From positions 908,989,009 through 909,053,008 of the forward strand of contig NC_081414.1 of NCBI RefSeq assembly GCF_030272615.1: a stretch of DNA of 64,000 nucleotides. The letters run 5' to 3'. This document shows, piece after piece, positions 47,501-60,789 of this stretch. The notes below the pieces were generated by a model. It was given only the letters and a program-made list of their open reading frames with translations, did not search any database and was not told the origin of the DNA. The position numbers and the translations under genes were made by a program. Within the stretch, counting starts at the first letter, position 1; every line of letters begins with the position of its first letter. Origin of the DNA: Cryptomeria japonica. Its lineage: Eukaryota; Streptophyta; Pinopsida; Cupressales; Cupressaceae.

Positions 47501-47757
47501 GCGTCTGCAGGCGTTTGAATCGCATCTCTAAGTTTCAGAAGCATCTGCGGGATCGGAAATCGCGCCTGTGTTTTTGCCAAATTTTTATTTTGCAGGTTTC
47601 CGGAACCGCGTCTGTGTATCTGAAACGCGTCTGTGTTGCATCTGATCGCGTCTGCGTCCTGGAAGAGCCTCTGTGTGTTCTGAGCGCGTCTGTGAATCAT
47701 AGAACCGCGTCTGTGTCGTACAGACGCGTCTGTGTCTGGTATAACAGCGTTTGTGTT
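47501..47757 (+). repeat. Leader repeat array 1, about 20-bp unit around CGCGTCTGTGT
   Basis: At least eight regularly spaced units (47606, 47625, 47646, 47664, 47684, 47705, 47724, 47746) with the core (C/G)CGCGTCTGTGT and a variable spacer, plus weaker ones upstream. Much richer in CpG than its surroundings. A frame through it only gives a repeated Val-Cys-Val pattern. Confidence 0.9.
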
Positions 47758-48980
47758 TACTATTTTAAAATTTTCAATTTTGCTTTGATTCAATTCATTG
47801 GATTTCGCGCTTAGGGTTTCAGATCTGGTTTTATTATTTTGCACTAACCCTTGCAGAGCTAACCAAGTTTGTGCAACTTGTTTTGGAAGCAAAAACATTT
47901 TTGTTGAAGGCCCCTTTTCACAAAGTCTTTTGGGTTTTTCTAAAATTTACCTAACTTGTGTGCTTGCAGGAAGGGGTTATCATTTGAAACAACCCAAACT
48001 ACTAACAAATTTTGTTGCAGGGCCTTGGCTAGGGTTTTGAAATTTTGTTGTGTGCCTTGTTTTCATAGATTAGCAAACACTTCCATTGGTGCACTAAAAT
48101 TGAATCATTGTCTTTTGTGTCTTGAGCAATAGGCTCTTTTTGTTTAATCTTTAGAGGGCCTGTCTTCCCGTGTGGTCATTAGGACTACTAGTGAGAAGAG
48201 AATGACCCAAGTGGTAGCGAGGAAAACCCACCTCATCCGAACCACTATAATCAAATGTATTCATGGTGAAAACTATGAATAACGTGTGCTGATTAGTTTA
48301 TACCGACACTATGTCTCCCCATAAACCCGTTTGATCAAATTTATTTGATCATTTGTAGGGCGTAACCCCTACCGGCTGGGAGCCTTCTGTATTTACAGAG
48401 CTGAAAGTGCCGCATGTATGGCCACACGAGCGGATGCCCTTACTAGCACCATTTTGTTTTAGAGGCCCAAATCCTTCTAGTTGTTGGGACAGGAGGTCGG
48501 ACCTCTGGTAGCGGCCCACACACATACGGTTCTTAGTAGAGATACAAAGTTCACCATGGGGAGTTTTCATGGGGACTGATGCTTGGCTAACCCGAGAAGT
48601 GAGTGCCGAGGGTGGAGCCAGTGAGGTCAAGCATCTAAGTATCCACTCTGAATAGCGTAGCGTCGGGGGTAAAACCCTATGTGGGATCAACAACTATTGT
48701 CCTGGCCAGCCATAAGAATTGTGCTTGTCTTATGTTAAACATTCAAACATTCAAGACCAAACAACAAAACATTGTGTCTTTTGTGTCTTCAAGTGTATGC
48801 AAAACAACTTTACATCAAACAACACACTTTTCTTGGAGTCACTTTTGGAGTCTAAAACACTTGCAAACATTGAGTCCTCATCAACATTGTGTCCTCTTGT
48901 CACGAAAAATAGTCAAACAGTCGGATTTGGTCACAACAAAACAACTTCACAGATTGGAAAAATTGCACGAAGTTTACAGA
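47758..48980 (+). other. Tat element leader, central part
   Basis: Untranslated leader between the two repeat arrays. 48340-48720 is clearly more GC-rich and non-repetitive (CCCCTACCGGCTGGGAGCC, GGGACAGGAGGTCGGACC), unlike the AT-rich rest. A short antisense frame there has no family resemblance. It could hold packaging or translation signals; that is inference. Confidence 0.5.
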
Positions 48981-48981
48981 A

Positions 48982-49118
48982 ACATGTCTGTGTCTGTTTT
49001 AACCGCGTCTGGGTCATATAAGCGCGTTTGTGAAGGGCAGAATAGCGTCTGTGTCGAACAGAGACACGTCTGTGTCTGTGAATCGCGTCTGTGAAGTATA
49101 CAGAAGCGTCTGTGTCCA
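48982..49118 (+). repeat. Leader repeat array 2, same unit as array 1
   Basis: Seven units about 20 bases apart (48982, 49003, 49022, 49044, 49064, 49083, 49105) with the core CGCGTCTGTGT. Same orientation as array 1 and separated from it by 1.2 kb. Confidence 0.9.
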
Positions 49119-49608
49119 GAATTGAAAATTTTTACAGTCTAGCAAATAAAGGAAATCAGTTTTGGAATACTTGAGCTTCCTAGGTTGTCTCTTCAGGTTT
49201 CATCTAGCATTCAATCTATCCTTGGGTCTCATACAGTCCATCATTGCTTTACATCTCATTTTACATTCATACTTGTCTAAACTTGAGTCAAAAGGTCACT
49301 TGCTTGTCCTCATCAACATTTTGTCAACATACTACATACAACAAAACTTTGCTAAGTGGTCCCTCATCAAGGTTTCTTACCTTTGGGTCTCATTTGGTCT
49401 TACTTAGAGTCAAGGTCAGCTTACCTCATCAAGAGAAACAATCATCTCTTTGGAAGTCACACCTACTCTACTACATACATACTTGGTCTTACACTTTGGA
49501 CATTGCAAGTACACCTCAAGATTCATTTACACTCCATACAACTCTTGGTCTTCCATACTCTTTCCATTTTTCATCTAGTCTCTCATATCTTGGTCAAACA
49601 CCTAGTTC

Positions 49609-52600
49609 ATGGTTGAAACCCACCTTCAAAAATCTAGGATAAAAGCTAAAGAAGCTCAAGAGTCCGCAAACATGAGTTCTTATGAGTATGACAATGATTT
49701 ATTTTTCAATCCTGAGCACACTACATTGCCTGACATGGATGTTTATAGACACATTCCAAATGTGGAAAACGCAAACACTACAAACAAAAATGCTACACAC
49801 AATGACAATGTGGACAACTTTTCAATACAATCAGCAGATATAGAAGAATCCATAATGAATCCTCATTTCAATAGATTGGTTGAAGAGATAATGAAGAGGG
49901 ATAGACAATACTTCTTACACATGATGGCACAAAGTGGAGCTAAAATACCTCATGACTTTGACATGTCTCAACCTATGGAAAATAGGCCTTTGCAACAAAC
50001 TCACTCCAACATGGATCAAAGGAGACCTAATAGTGGAGGAAATAGAGGACCACATATGGTACCTGAATCACCATCAGCTTTGCTTCAAAAACCAGAAATC
50101 CCACATACACACGGTCAAACATATGATACTTACCTTCGAAGACCATTATGGAAGTCTTATGCAGATAGATATGCTCAAGCTATGGATCAACCAAAACAAT
50201 TGGATGTTCAAAGGCATGCTCAAAATTTGGACACAAGGAAACCTCATGTCAAATTTGGGGGCAACACAATAGAAAATGAAATGCCTATAGAATATGGTAT
50301 ACACGCACAAAATAGATTTGGGGTTCCTCAACATGAAGCTATACCAAGTGCTCCCTATATGAAGCATCAATATAGACCTCCTCCATATGAACATGTCTAT
50401 GATCAATATCATCCATACATGCAACAAGCTCCTCCTCAAATTGGTGTCTCAAACATGGGGTATGCTACAAGAAATTGATCACCACCTAAGAATAATTTGG
50501 AGCAACAAATCAGAGATTTACAAAAGAAAATGGAGGACATGAGTACACCAAAACCAACATACACTATGAGAGACATATGTCCTTATCCATTTGATAAGAG
50601 CATTCCAATGCCTCCATTTCCTACACACTTTGTGACGCCAAAATTTGACAAGTATAGAGGAAAAGGAGACCCCAAGGCACACATACGACAATTTTTCACA
50701 GCTTGCATTGAGGTAGCGGCAGAAGAAACATATTTGATGAGGTTGTTCCCGCAAAGCTTAGGCGATCAAGCTATGGAATGGTTCTCTCAATTACCACCTG
50801 GTATTAAGTCATGGGGTGACTTAGCAGAGGCATTTATTCAGCATTTCTCTTACAATATAGAAACAGATATCTCAGTCACTACTTTGTGTAATACTAAGCA
50901 AAAGGAGGGAGAATCTTTTGCGTCATTTTTACAAAGATGGAGAAATCTAGCTAGCAGATGCTCTTGTGAAATTCCACAAAAACAAATGGTAGAAATGTTC
51001 ACTCAAAATGTTAACAGGGACATTGGGTATGATCTAAGGAAAGCTTGTTTGGCCACCTTCAAGGATGTTATTGAAAAGGGCTTAGCAACAGAAAAGGTCT
51101 TAATTGAACAAGGAGTCATTAAGATATTCAAGGAAAACAAAGATGAGTTTAAAGGAAAAGACAAGCCAAGATTTTGGAATAAAAACAAGAACACAGTCAA
51201 TGATGGTGTTGTTGATGCCAATACAGTGAGACCCAAGTTCATCTTTTCGGGATCAAGTTCTACAAACAATCAAGTGAATACTCAAACAACTTCTAGACCA
51301 CGAAGGAAGTACACCCCATTGGGAGAACCACTTAAATCAGTCTTCAAAAAGCTTGTGGCAAACAAAGTGATCACAGTTCCAGATTTTCCTCCATATGAAC
51401 CAAAAGTCAAACCAAATTGGTGGAATGATGATGAGTATTGTGAGTTTCATAAGAGCAAGGGTCACAAGACAGGTAATTGCCATCGACTGAAGAACATTGT
51501 GCAAGATCTCATTGATAGAGGTGATATTGAGATTGAGGGACACTCATCCAATCAAGAACATGAAATGTTTAAGGAACCATTCCCAAAGCATGACAAAGGA
51601 AAAGCCAAAGTCACAGATGATCAGGCCAACTATACTAGAGCACCCTACAACTATGATTCAACTATCAATCACATCTCGATGGACAATCATATCTCTACTA
51701 TTACTATCAAGAACAAAAACCCTGAGAATCCTCCTCAGAGACCCAAGATTGTCCTAAGAGGTGTTGGATCTTCTTCCGCACATACCTCTGAATGTCATGT
51801 TACAACCCGTCGAGGTAAGATTACTTTGCCAGGTGCTTCCACTAAAAATGCCACTTCTTCATCTACCAAACCTGAGTATGACCTTGTAGAACAGTTAGGG
51901 AAGACACCCGCGCTCATCTCTATCCTTGAGCTCCTACGTATATCCCCCACTCATAAATCTATTCTTGACAAAATCTTGAGAGATACTGCTGTTCCTACTG
52001 ATCTGAACGTAGACCAGTTTCAAGCCATGGTGGGATACCTTTCCATTCCACACTCCCTTACATTCACAGAAGCCGATGACGCCTCCGTATGTCAGCCACA
52101 TAATGCACCTTTACACATTGAAGCCTTCATACACAAACATCGAATAAAGCGAGTCCTGATAGATGGAGGAGCTGGTCTAAACATTTGTACATTGAGCACC
52201 ATTAAACAATTGGGATATTCCGATAAAGCTGTAAATTCAACAAATCAAATTACCATCAAGGCATATGATGATGAAGAGCGCTCATCCAAGGGCACAATCA
52301 CCTTACCTCTAAGAATTGGGCCAGTCACAAAGGATGTGGTTTGTCAAGTCCTGGATCTGGATCTCACATACAATATATTGCTAGGACATCCTTGGATTCA
52401 TGAAATGAGGGCAGTCCCATCAACATATCATCAATGCATTAAGTTTCCTCATAATGGAGTCGAGGTAACAGTCAACGGCGATCCAAATCCGTTCATATAT
52501 TGCAATAACTTGAGATCACATACTGAGACCATCATTCTCAGTAATCGTGAAGCTGTTCCTTTTTCAGCATACATTGACCCTAAGTCATTGAAACCTTCGA

Positions 52601-55600
52601 CATCAAAACAAGGTGAACTTAAAGGCAAATTTCAAGACAAAGGCATGGGAGAATACACTTTAAATCAGACCATGTATTTACGACAAGTCATGAGCTCTCC
52701 AAAAGAATATGGAAGGCCACATCCTAACAAGCAAATATCCATCATGATACTCAAATGGGATCCTACTACCTTTCAAAAATGGGGCGAACTAGGAGAGGAA
52801 GATTTATACAAAATGCTCTACAAAGACATTGAAGAGGACACACAAGATCATATCAATATACCCTGCGAGAAATATGGCAAAGGCTTCAAGATTCTACAGA
52901 AATTCGGGTATGATGGAAAAATCCCTCTTGGGTTACGCAAAGAAGGCATCATAGAACCCTTACAACCTGAATTGACTATAAAAAGAGAACGCTCAAAGGG
53001 ACTTGGTTTTCTGACTTCCAAGATCCACACTAAAAGGACAGAAGAGGCATCACAAATCAAAGTTGCCAAAGTTCAACAAGAAGATTACTATTCTACAGAT
53101 TCCAACGAATGGGAATGGGGTTCAGACAAATCTTCCAGTGACTATGAGCTCACCGAGACATTCAGAGAGCCAGATGAACCCACAGAAGAAGAGCAATTTT
53201 GTAAAAAGTTCAGAGTTGGTCAAGAAACAACTCATAAGGATTCCGCACAGTCTTCGTCTCAAGGTCTTAGGTCGAAATCACATAGGATGAGGACACCTGT
53301 CCTGGAAGGCGCTACTAGTGACGACAATTTGGATTCGCTTACGATCGAAACTGATGAGGAGAGTGCCATCGATGACCTCGACAATTGCCTCGATATACCC
53401 GAATATAACCACATCTTCACTCTTAGCCCCGCAAACTTCGAAAACATTAAAGACCTTCCCCTTGTTCATCCCCAACTCATTGACTGGGATTATGAAGGAT
53501 CAGCACAATTTGATACATTTCAAAATGACGAAGCCATTATCGACTATCTTGGCATACGAGATGATCTTCCCCCTGGAGACCACAAAGTAGGATACATCAT
53601 AGAAATCAACAACATGGCATACTTTGGTGAGGGTGTCAGACCTTCCAGTCACAAAAATGTGAAAATAAGAACAAAACAAGGGTCTTATGGCGAAAACCAC
53701 ACTGTGGCGCTATCTGATCCCAAAAAAGTTAAAAGAAAGGACGTATCTAAGGGTGAAAACCTCTTTGAGGCACCCGAAGATGGAAGGCTCGACATTCTCC
53801 CAGCATCATATGAGGAAAAATCATCCATTTTGGTAGAGGAGACTATAAAGACAAACATTGGTATAGAAGAGGTTCCCCACAACATATTCCTGGCTCAATC
53901 ATTGATAGAGTCCGAAAGGGCAAAATTCATAAGCTTCTTCAAGGAACGACAAATCAACTTTGCATGGTCATACGCTGATATGCCTGGACTAGACCCGGAT
54001 TTGGTAATGCATCATTTGACAGTCAAACCAGGGGCAAAGCCAGTAAGACAGAAATTAAGGAAAATGCACCCACAAGTGGCATTACTAGTTAAAGCAGAGC
54101 TGGAGAAATTATTGGATGTCGGATTCATACGCCCAATTGATTATCCCGAATGGATCTCCAATTTAGTACCTGTAAGTAAACCAGATCACAGCATCCAAAT
54201 ATGTACAGACTTCAGAGACATTAACAAAGCTTGTCCAAAAGATGACTTCCCATTACCAAACATCGACCTGATCGTTGATCTTATAGCAGGTCACGAAATG
54301 TTATCTTTAATGGATGGATTCTTCGGTTATAATCAAATCAGGATTGCACCTGAAGATCAACACAAAACAACATTCACATGTCCATGGGGAACTTTCTGTT
54401 GGAATGTCATGCCCTTTGGGCTAAAAAATGCAGGTGCTACGTATCAAAGAGCAATGACCACTATCTTTCATGATCTCATGCACATTACCATGGAAGATTA
54501 TGTTGACGATCTCTTGGGAAAATCAATAGACAGAGATACACATTTGGACATACTTTCAGTCGTCTTTGATCAGTTGGAAAAATACAAGGTAAGATTAAAC
54601 CCCAAGAAATGCGTCTTTGGAGTAACCTCCGGGAAGCTCCTAGGATTCATTGTGTCCAAAAGAGGAATCGAAGCCGATCCAGCAAAACTCAAGGCTATCT
54701 TGGACATGCCACCACCCAGAAATATCAGTCAACTTCGATCTTTACAAGGGAGACTCCAATCCATACGAAGATTCATAGCACAACTTGCAGATAAGTGTAA
54801 TCCTTTTCAGCACCTGCTACATAAAAACATAAAGTTCAAATGGGATGAGAACTGTCAACAAGCTTTTCAGATGCTCAAAGATTATCTTTTGAATCCGCCA
54901 GTTTTGATGCCACCAGTTCCAGATCAGCCTTTGCTACTATACATATCAGCTACTCCAACAGCACTGGGGGCACTCCTAGCACAACAAATAGCTGACGGCA
55001 AGGAAAAAGCAGTATACTATATCAGTCGCACATTGGTGGGATACAAGCTAAACTACACACCGATTGAGCGTGCATGTCTCACTGTGGTCTTTGCTTCACA
55101 AAAATTATGACATTATATGCTCACTCACAAAACTAAGTTGATTGCAAGAATTGATCCACTAAAGTATCTTCTCAACAAAGCTACACTTACTGGTCGACTG
55201 GCCAAGTGGGTAATGATCCTGAGTGAATTCGACATCGAATACATGGACATAAAAGCAATAAAAGGACAAGCAATTGCAGATCAATTAGCAGATGCTCCCA
55301 TGATAGATGATGTTCCTCTACAGTCAGAATTTCCAGATGAAGCAATTTTAAAAATATCACATGCAAAGCCATGGCAACTATACTTTGACGGCTCATACAC
55401 ACAGCATAGGGCAGGAGCTGGTATTCTCTTTATAACTCCTCAGGGTGATTCTATACCAAAGTCATACCGCTTATCATTTCCTTGCACTAACAATATAGTG
55501 GAATATGAGGCATTAACAACTAGATTACGAATCGCAGTTCAATGGAAGATCTAAGAACTTCATTTTTTTGGGGATTCTCAACTGGTTATCCGTCAAGCAA

Positions 55601-57120
55601 CTGATGATTACCAAACAAAAGATGAAAAACTAATGCCTTACAAACAACTGGTAGATGATTTGAAACAGCACTTCATAAAGATAGATTTTGAGCAGATACC
55701 AAGAGAGCAGAATCGTGCTGCAGATGCCATGGCTACGATTGCTTCACTAATTGATCTACCGCAAAATGAAACCTGCTATGAGTTTCTGGTAGACAACCTG
55801 CTAGTTCCTTCATATGAGATCGCTCCTACTGAAATGATATGCGTTGTTGGTCCTGAATCCCAGTTATATGGTTCCATATTCACATACCTTCACGACAATA
55901 TCTTACCTCCCGATCTATCGAACAACCAACGCCGCACTTTCATTCGCCAATCTTCTCGATATGTCATGCTAGCTGATATCCTATACCGACGAGGTCTAGA
56001 TGGCACTCTCCTTAGATGTTTAGAAAGTGACAAAGCTCAGATTGCGTTACGTGAAGTGCATGAAGGGATATGTGGTCCGCATACTAGTTGTCCTACCTTG
56101 GCCAAGAAACTCATCAGGACTGGATACTACTGGCCTACTATGGAAAGAGATTCATATCAGTTTGTCAAGAAATGTAAGCAGTGTCAAATTCATGGAGACC
56201 TAATACATGCACCAGCACAAGAACTACAACCACTTGCATCTCCTTGGCCCTTTTGTCAGTGGGGACTTGATCTCATAGGCAAGATTCACCCTCCTTCTTC
56301 CAACGGTCATAAATTCATTATCACAGCTACAGAGTATTTCACAAAGTGGATTGAAGCCGTGCCTCTCACACAAGTCACTGGGAAACAAATTGCTACCTTC
56401 ATCCTGAACTACATCATTTGCCGATATGGTATTCCCACTTCCATTATCACTGATAACGGGCGTCCCTTCAAAAATCAGGATGTTCGTGAACTCTGTGAGC
56501 GCTTCCATATCTCTCATCGTTTCTCCACACCATATTACCCCCAAGGTAATGGCCAAGCTGAGGCGTCTAATAAAACAATTCTTAAAATCCTCAAAAAGAC
56601 AGTCGACGACGCTGGCCGTAACTGGCATATCCAACTCAATCCTGCACTTTGGGCCTACCGCACAAGTGTCCACACACCTACAGGAGCTACACCCTACTCA
56701 CTTGTCTACGGCACTGAAGCCATCTTGCCTATTGAGGTCGAGTTACCTTCTTTACGGGTCTCTTTGCAAAACATCATCAACGATGAAGATTACAGGGTCT
56801 CTCGCTTACAAGAACTAGAACTCTTGGATGAATGGAGACAAACTGCTTTTGATCATCTCAAGGCTTACCAACAACGAATGAGTCGTAGCTACAATCACAA
56901 AGTCAAGCCTCGCACATTTGAGGTAGGTGACTTAGTCCTCAGAGAAAACCCCAAGAATCAGAAAGACAGAGAGAAGAAAGGCAAGTTTGAACCAATTTGG
57001 CTTGGTCCTTACATCGTTACAGCAGCCTATGGATCTGGGGCATATCAGCTCTCAACTACAGAAGGTGAACCTTTAGAGGATCCTATCAACAGCATGCATC
57101 TTCACAGGTTCTACACATAG
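49609..57120 (+). pseudogene. gag-pol: Tat gag-pol polyprotein (one frame, three stops)
   Basis: One continuous frame of about 2500 codons, interrupted only by TGA 50476-50478, TGA 55108-55110 and TAA 55552-55554. ATG 49609 is the first start that opens the gag. In order: gag with YRGKGDPKAHIRQFF (about 50653) and MEWFSQLPPGIKSWGDL (about 50773); His/Cys box YCEFHKSKGHKTGNC (about 51436); protease LIDGGAGLNIC (about 52156); a G-patch-like segment YGKGFKILQKFGYDG...GLGF (about 52873-53010); RT with YVDD at 54499-54510; RNase H; a second RNase H (LYFDGSYTQHRAGAG, about 55380); integrase with an HHCC finger, core Asp, Asp and Glu (GLDLIGKI, ITDNGRPF, GNGQAEASNK); and the C-terminal VGDLVLRE...LGPYIV. 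All enzymes of replication and integration are present; only the stops disable it. Confidence 0.93.
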
Positions 57121-58837
57121 CTCGTCAGAATATCCTAATTCAAAAATACAAAAAAATCAAAAAACTTCAAAAATACAAAAAAATTATAAAACAAAAAAAT
57201 CGTTACTTGGTGAAAACCTAGCAAACAGGCGCCTTGTGACACAAAAAAACTGAAAAATCAAAAAAGTAAAGACAAATAATTTCGTCCAACGGTGAAAACC
57301 ACTTCGGTGGTGCCCTGGGCAAGTACCATGGTGAAAACTGGGTCACCAGCGCCATGCGTAGAGACATTGCTCCTCTCTCCTTCAGGATTCTCTTTCATCC
57401 TTCACTTTGCACACACTCACAACCTATTCATTCACAATAAACTTACCCATTCCCATCATGGCTTGTTATTGATCTACCTAAGGTTGGTTAGCCATTCATA
57501 ATAAACCTCCCTTTTCACTCCCTTTCCATCCATAATAAATCAGATCCTATCTGTGACTAAGGCAATTCCTATGTCTAGTGATGGGTGTGGAACTAAGAAC
57601 ATCGCATGTTTCGAGGAGTACAGTTTTCTTCAAGTCTATTTGTGCATAATCCGCAATAAAGCAACATTTGCATCGCAGATCCGCAATAAAGTTTCGTCTT
57701 CTCCGCAATAAAGTATCAGCTTCATGGATTCAGTCAGTTTTAGATGAGACACAGCAGTAACAGTGGGCTACAACAAATCAAATATTTCAACAGACTCAGA
57801 CAACATATGGTTTGGTGTTAATCTATCCCTTTTTGTGAAAGTGAACATTGTGACTACAATCAAACATGACTTATACAAGTGACAAGAGACACTAAACTTG
57901 AGGACTACAGTGGATGTTGGTGTCGAGTCTTGGTTTTCTTTTGATTTCATCTTTTTGGTGACATATCTTTTAGCTTTTCCAGGATGTCTCTGACTAGAGA
58001 TACTATCTCCAGGATGTCTTTGACTAGAAAGGTAAGGATGGGGTATCGTCACATATTTTGTTTGCTGTCTGTGGATTGTCTCTTAGTCATGCTATGACTT
58101 GTCTGAGGATATGAGGACACTGTGAGTCTAGTATGAACTGGGGCATTCCTTGTTTGTGACTGTCTTATCTCCATGCAAACAGGTACAATGACTTTCTGGG
58201 TCGAACATATGCCTCGATTGTCATAACCTACTTGCCATAATAAAGCTCAATGATGATAACGCACAAGAAGCTCTTTCACGTTCATATCTTCTGTCTCCCA
58301 TCCCCCTTTCTTGATTGACTTCCATCGTCCTTCTCGAGTCCGCGTAGCCTGCTATCACATGACTGAGTATAATGACATACCAAAAACATTTGCATTTCAT
58401 ATAGTTACACCTACATTATCACATATAAACATTTCATACATGCATATAGATATCACAATTGCATCACATCCTGCATACAACACATGTTAGCACATCTTAC
58501 ATTTCCATCATGTAAATAATCATTTGCATTATCATATTCATCTACATTACATACATTCACATTTGCATCATGCATCACATATAAAACATAAAAGAACAAA
58601 AATATTGCATTGTGTCATATACATATTTGCATCCATATCATAAGCATACATTCTAAGAACATCTCATCACATAAGGTACACATGCATATAGCTGCCGCAA
58701 AAATGAATCATCTCTCATATATAATCAAATGTGTCATAATACAATGATGTCAAAAATCATATAGCTACAAAATCACCCCCAGGTGTCTACAATACAAAAA
58801 TGGTACATATACTGATACAAAGGGGAGCCCTCTATGG
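57121..58837 (+). other. Tat element 3' region between pol and the PMD gene
   Basis: No protein frame. It starts with an A-rich run (57140-57270) that surrounds the GGTGAAAAC motifs. Then come repeated CGCAATAAAG / CATAATAAA words (57434-57710), poly(A)-signal-like but too many to be one site. At 58380-58760 lies a low-complexity stretch built from ACAT, GCAT and CATC words. Confidence 0.55.
57209..57353 (+). repeat. Three copies of the GGTGAAAAC-N9/10-(G/A)GYGCC motif
   Basis: Copies at 57209-57233, 57291-57314 and 57330-57353. Between the two conserved words each copy has a small self-complementary piece. In the second copy it is CCAC-TTCG-GTGG, a stable-type UUCG hairpin; in the third, CTGG-GTCA-CCAG. 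Related copies occur on the minus strand at 6468-6557 and 7402-7474 in TR-GAG-1. Confidence 0.7.
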
Positions 58838-60754
58838 CTATGATGAACTCCCTCCCTTGGAGCCGCCTAGCCTCGACGGACGCTGAGCTATAGAAGGACC
58901 CGCTCCAGGATCACCCTGCTTATCTAGTGGTGGTGGAGGACCCATGACCCCACCACTAGATGCCTACCTCCTCCGACTCCCTCCCGTAGCCGTCGCTGTC
59001 CGCGATGGTCTATGGAAGCTCCTCGCCCGCTGATCTGCTGGCACTGCACCATAGTAGAGGTCCCTCCAGTAACCAATCTCCTCTTCGGCTCGCAAGACAT
59101 ATGCGTAGCCTGCCCCTGTGTCCTCCGCCGCCTGCCTCCCTGCCCTCAGCACTGTCTCAGCCTCAGTGTAGCGCTGAATCGCTTGATCCCTCTCCCACTC
59201 AGTATCCCTGAGCCGGGTCCTAAGTCGATCCCTCTCCCTCTCCAACTCCTAGATCTCGTCTGCCTGGCCCTGGCAGATCTCGCTGAGCTCAATCAGCTCA
59301 TCCTCCTCTGGATCCCCACCCTCTACCTCTACCTGTGGCTCTCCCTCTGTGTGTGCCTGTACCTGTACCTGTCTCTGTCCATGTGCCTGTACTGGCACCT
59401 ATCCCTGTACCTGTACCTGTCTAGGACCCTGTGCTGTTGGTACCTGCAGGGGCACTCCACTTCGACCCCTCACCACCTGTGCTGGTCCCTCCTGTCCCCC
59501 CTCCCTCCGAGGTGCCACCCTCCTCTCCCCCACTGCTCCCCTCCACCTCCGTCGGCCTCGGCCTCCATCCCCTCCACCATCATCATCATCATCCCCTCCA
59601 ACCTCTCCCTCCAGCAGCTCTCCCGGATCTGTCAACCGCGGAAATGGATGCTCTGCCCAATACGTGGAGTACTCTGCATCCATGCCTACATCCTCAACCT
59701 CCGGCCACATATCCCAGGGTAGTGGCATCATCTCAGCTAGCTGTGTGACGGCCTGATCATACGATAACAATGGCCCGAACTGTGCCTGATCCCTGACTGT
59801 ACGGGCATACATACCTGAGCCTCGTGGCATCCTCTGGATCCTGCCAAACTGTCGGCATACCCTGTCCACCAGCTGTCTCTCCAGTATGTAAGGCGTCCGC
59901 CCAATCAGATATCTGCTCCTGAATGTATATGGCAGCTCCACTGCGTCATCCTCCCACTCCTCGCACCCCAGGTATGGCCTCCAGATGACCACATCGATGT
60001 CGTCTATCACATGCCTCCAGTGCTCTAACCTGCCAATCCGAGGCTATGAGGTGATCATATCATATAGGTGTACAAAGCTTCGTCCATGCCCTCTACCCCT
60101 GAAGTGTATAGGTCGTGTGATCGGCAGATGCTCATATGCCCACACCTGTAGCAGCGTCACTCCACAACCCAATCCCACTGATCCATGGTAGACGAACTGG
60201 TGCAGCTCATAATACAGATGTGCCAAGACGCATGGACCCCATGCATATCTGGTGTGCTCAGTCACCAATATCTCTAGTGCTCCTCCCCAGCCAACTGCCA
60301 ACCCCCGTGTTGCCCTATCTGGACACAAGAACCCACTGATGACTCCTCCGATCACAGCTAGTAAGGCTAACCCTGTCGCAGTCATGGTATCCCATGCCAC
60401 GTGCCCTGCTCTCATCTCTAGCCCGGGATCCTGGAACACCCATCTCAGTGCCTCCCTGTCTCCATCCCAATCGTATGGGATCAGCTCTCCATCGATCGGT
60501 ATGTGTAGTATCCTATAGACATCCTCGAGGGTCACTGTCATCTCCCCCATCGGCAAGTGGAATGTACATGTCTCGGAGTGCCATCTCTCCGCCAGTGCAG
60601 TCAGCAAACCCATGTTTGCCCGAAACTCAGGCACATATAGTACATGTCTGAGGCCCATCTCCTCAATAGCTGCTCTCTCCTCAAACGACAACTCTGGTCG
60701 CAATCTCTGTGTAGACAGGAATCTCTCCCGTGACTCTAACATAGGTAGATACTC
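58838..60754 (-). pseudogene. PMD (plant mobile domain) protein, main exon, antisense in Tat element
   Basis: A single minus-strand frame, about 639 codons from the exon start to TAG 58838-58840, carrying four in-frame TAG codons (60044, 59399, 59249, 58964). The N-terminal two thirds resemble the plant mobile domain (aminotransferase-like, MAIN-like): LRHVLYVPEFRANMGLLTAL, then WHSETCTFHLPMGEMTVTL, EDVYRILHIPIDGELI, and IDDIDVVIWRPYLGCEEW further on. After that come an acidic and Arg/Gln-rich linker, a coiled coil (RERDRLRTRLRDTEWERD) and a Gly/Ser/Pro-rich tail. PMD proteins occur both as host genes and inside plant transposable elements. It lies between pol and the 3' LTR on the opposite strand. 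Its base composition is clearly more GC-rich than its neighbours, suggesting separate origin. Confidence 0.82.
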
Positions 60755-60789
60755 CTGCAGTCACACAATCAATCATGTCAGTTATCGTG

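Noticed and set aside
47606-47757. CRISPR-like regular repeats in the leader
   Set aside because: Repeats are degenerate, spacers are about 8-10 bases, and the setting is a plant retrotransposon; no cas genes.
47515-47814. Repeat protein with Val-Cys-Val pattern
   Set aside because: The pattern only mirrors the 20-bp DNA array; spacing of units is not a multiple of three, so the frame would not be kept.
48349-48693. 114-codon minus-strand frame in the Tat leader
   Set aside because: No family resemblance; it falls in the GC-rich leader block where stops are rarer.
59012-59722. Long Pro/Leu/Ser-rich plus-strand frames
   Set aside because: They are the complement of the PMD frame, whose Glu/Arg/Gly-rich codons leave few stops on the other strand.
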